NCBI GenBank assembly: GCA_958370325.1
Contig: CATXJW010000073.1
Coordinates: 1-5,835, forward strand
DNA length: 5,835 nucleotides
DNA from: an uncultured Collinsella sp.
GTDB lineage: Bacteria; Actinomycetota; Coriobacteriia; Coriobacteriales; Coriobacteriaceae
Direction: 5' to 3'
The translations under genes were made by a program, and so were the position numbers. Under the pieces are notes generated by a model. The model was given only the letters and a program-made list of their open reading frames with translations, made no database searches and was not told the DNA's origin. Positions 5,447 to 5,835 of the stretch are shown piece after piece; within the stretch, counting starts at the first letter, position 1, and each line of letters opens with the position of its first letter.

Positions 5447-5461
5447 GCAGCGTCAACCAAG

Positions 5462-5835
5462 CTACAGGCCGAGCATAGGCTCCAGGACAAAGAAGTACGC
5501 GAGCACCACGATGCCCAAGATGATGCGGTAGACGCCGAAGCACTTGAAGTCGTGACGGCGAACGAAGCCCATAAGCCACTTGATGGCAATGAGCGACACC
5601 ACAAAGGCGACGACGCAGCCCACGCCCAAGATGGCGATCTCGTTGGTGCCGAAAGTACCTCCCTTAATAAAGTACTTGACCAGCTTGAGCGCACTTGCGC
5701 CAAACATAACGGGAATAGCCAGGAAGAACGTGAACTTAGACGCCACCGAGCGCGTGCAGCCCAGTAGCAGGCCGCCGATGATGGTGGAGCCGGAGCGCGA
5801 TGTGCCCGGAATCAGCGAAAGCACCTGGAAGCAAC
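5462..5835 (-). CDS. uppP: Undecaprenyl-diphosphate phosphatase, 3' part, runs off the window
   Basis: This is the C-terminal 123 residues of a membrane enzyme that removes a phosphate from undecaprenyl diphosphate, recycling the lipid carrier for peptidoglycan and other wall polymers. Its loss or overexpression is known to alter bacitracin sensitivity. The fragment opens in frame with CFQVLSLIPGTSRSG at the window edge. PGTSRSG is the conserved family motif near the active site, and its arginine is present. Hydrophobic stretches follow: STIIGGLLLG, FTFFLAIPVMFGASALKLV, IAILGVGCVVAFVVSLIAI, and the closing FGVYRIILGIVVLAYFFVLEPMLGL, with the family's YRIILG. The full protein is usually about 270 residues, so the N-terminal half and start lie beyond 5835. 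A GTG at 5824-5822 is an internal valine, not the start. It has the same direction as the helicase gene but its own terminator. Confidence 0.94.
   Translation of the reverse strand, partial: CFQVLSLIPGTSRSGSTIIGGLLLGCTRSVASKFTFFLAIPVMFGASALKLVKYFIKGGTFGTNEIAILGVGCVVAFVVSLIAIKWLMGFVRRHDFKCFGVYRIILGIVVLAYFFVLEPMLGL

Overview
The window looks like chromosomal sequence from a high-GC Gram-positive gut bacterium of the Coriobacteriia, most likely Collinsella or a close relative. That placement is an inference from G/C-rich third codon positions, the style of the PcrA/UvrD protein (proline/alanine-rich insertions and a Gly/Ser tail) and the terminator style. No marker gene here fixes the genus. I see no phage, CRISPR, tRNA, rRNA or intact transposase gene.

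Layout. Positions 1-157 are an AT-rich control region with two palindromes. Then come two plus-strand genes: a GntR/HutC-family regulator (158-877) and a small zinc-dependent mannose-6-phosphate isomerase, manA (950-1882). They are 72 bases apart with no clear promoter between them, so they probably form one unit in which the regulator senses a sugar or sugar phosphate and manA joins mannose-6-P to fructose-6-P. The convergent gap 1883-2204 holds several hairpins, including an exact 30-bp inverted repeat wrapped around a smaller terminator-like hairpin.

Two genes lie on the minus strand. A PcrA/UvrD-type DNA helicase (2205-5105) has a full motif set, a C-terminal Tudor-like domain and unusual low-complexity insertions. 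The 3' part of uppP/bacA, undecaprenyl-diphosphate phosphatase (5462-5835), runs off the right edge. The gap between them (5106-5461) carries the helicase ribosome-binding site and promoter, an exact 22-bp inverted repeat resembling a REP or mobile-element palindrome, and a second nested hairpin holding the uppP terminator.

The genes belong to known families. What is least explained is the non-coding DNA: two minus-strand genes each end, within 8-15 bases of the stop codon, in a terminator hairpin enclosed by a longer exact inverted repeat of unrelated sequence, and a third independent long palindrome sits beside one of them. The paired operator-like sites ahead of the regulator are the next most useful lead.
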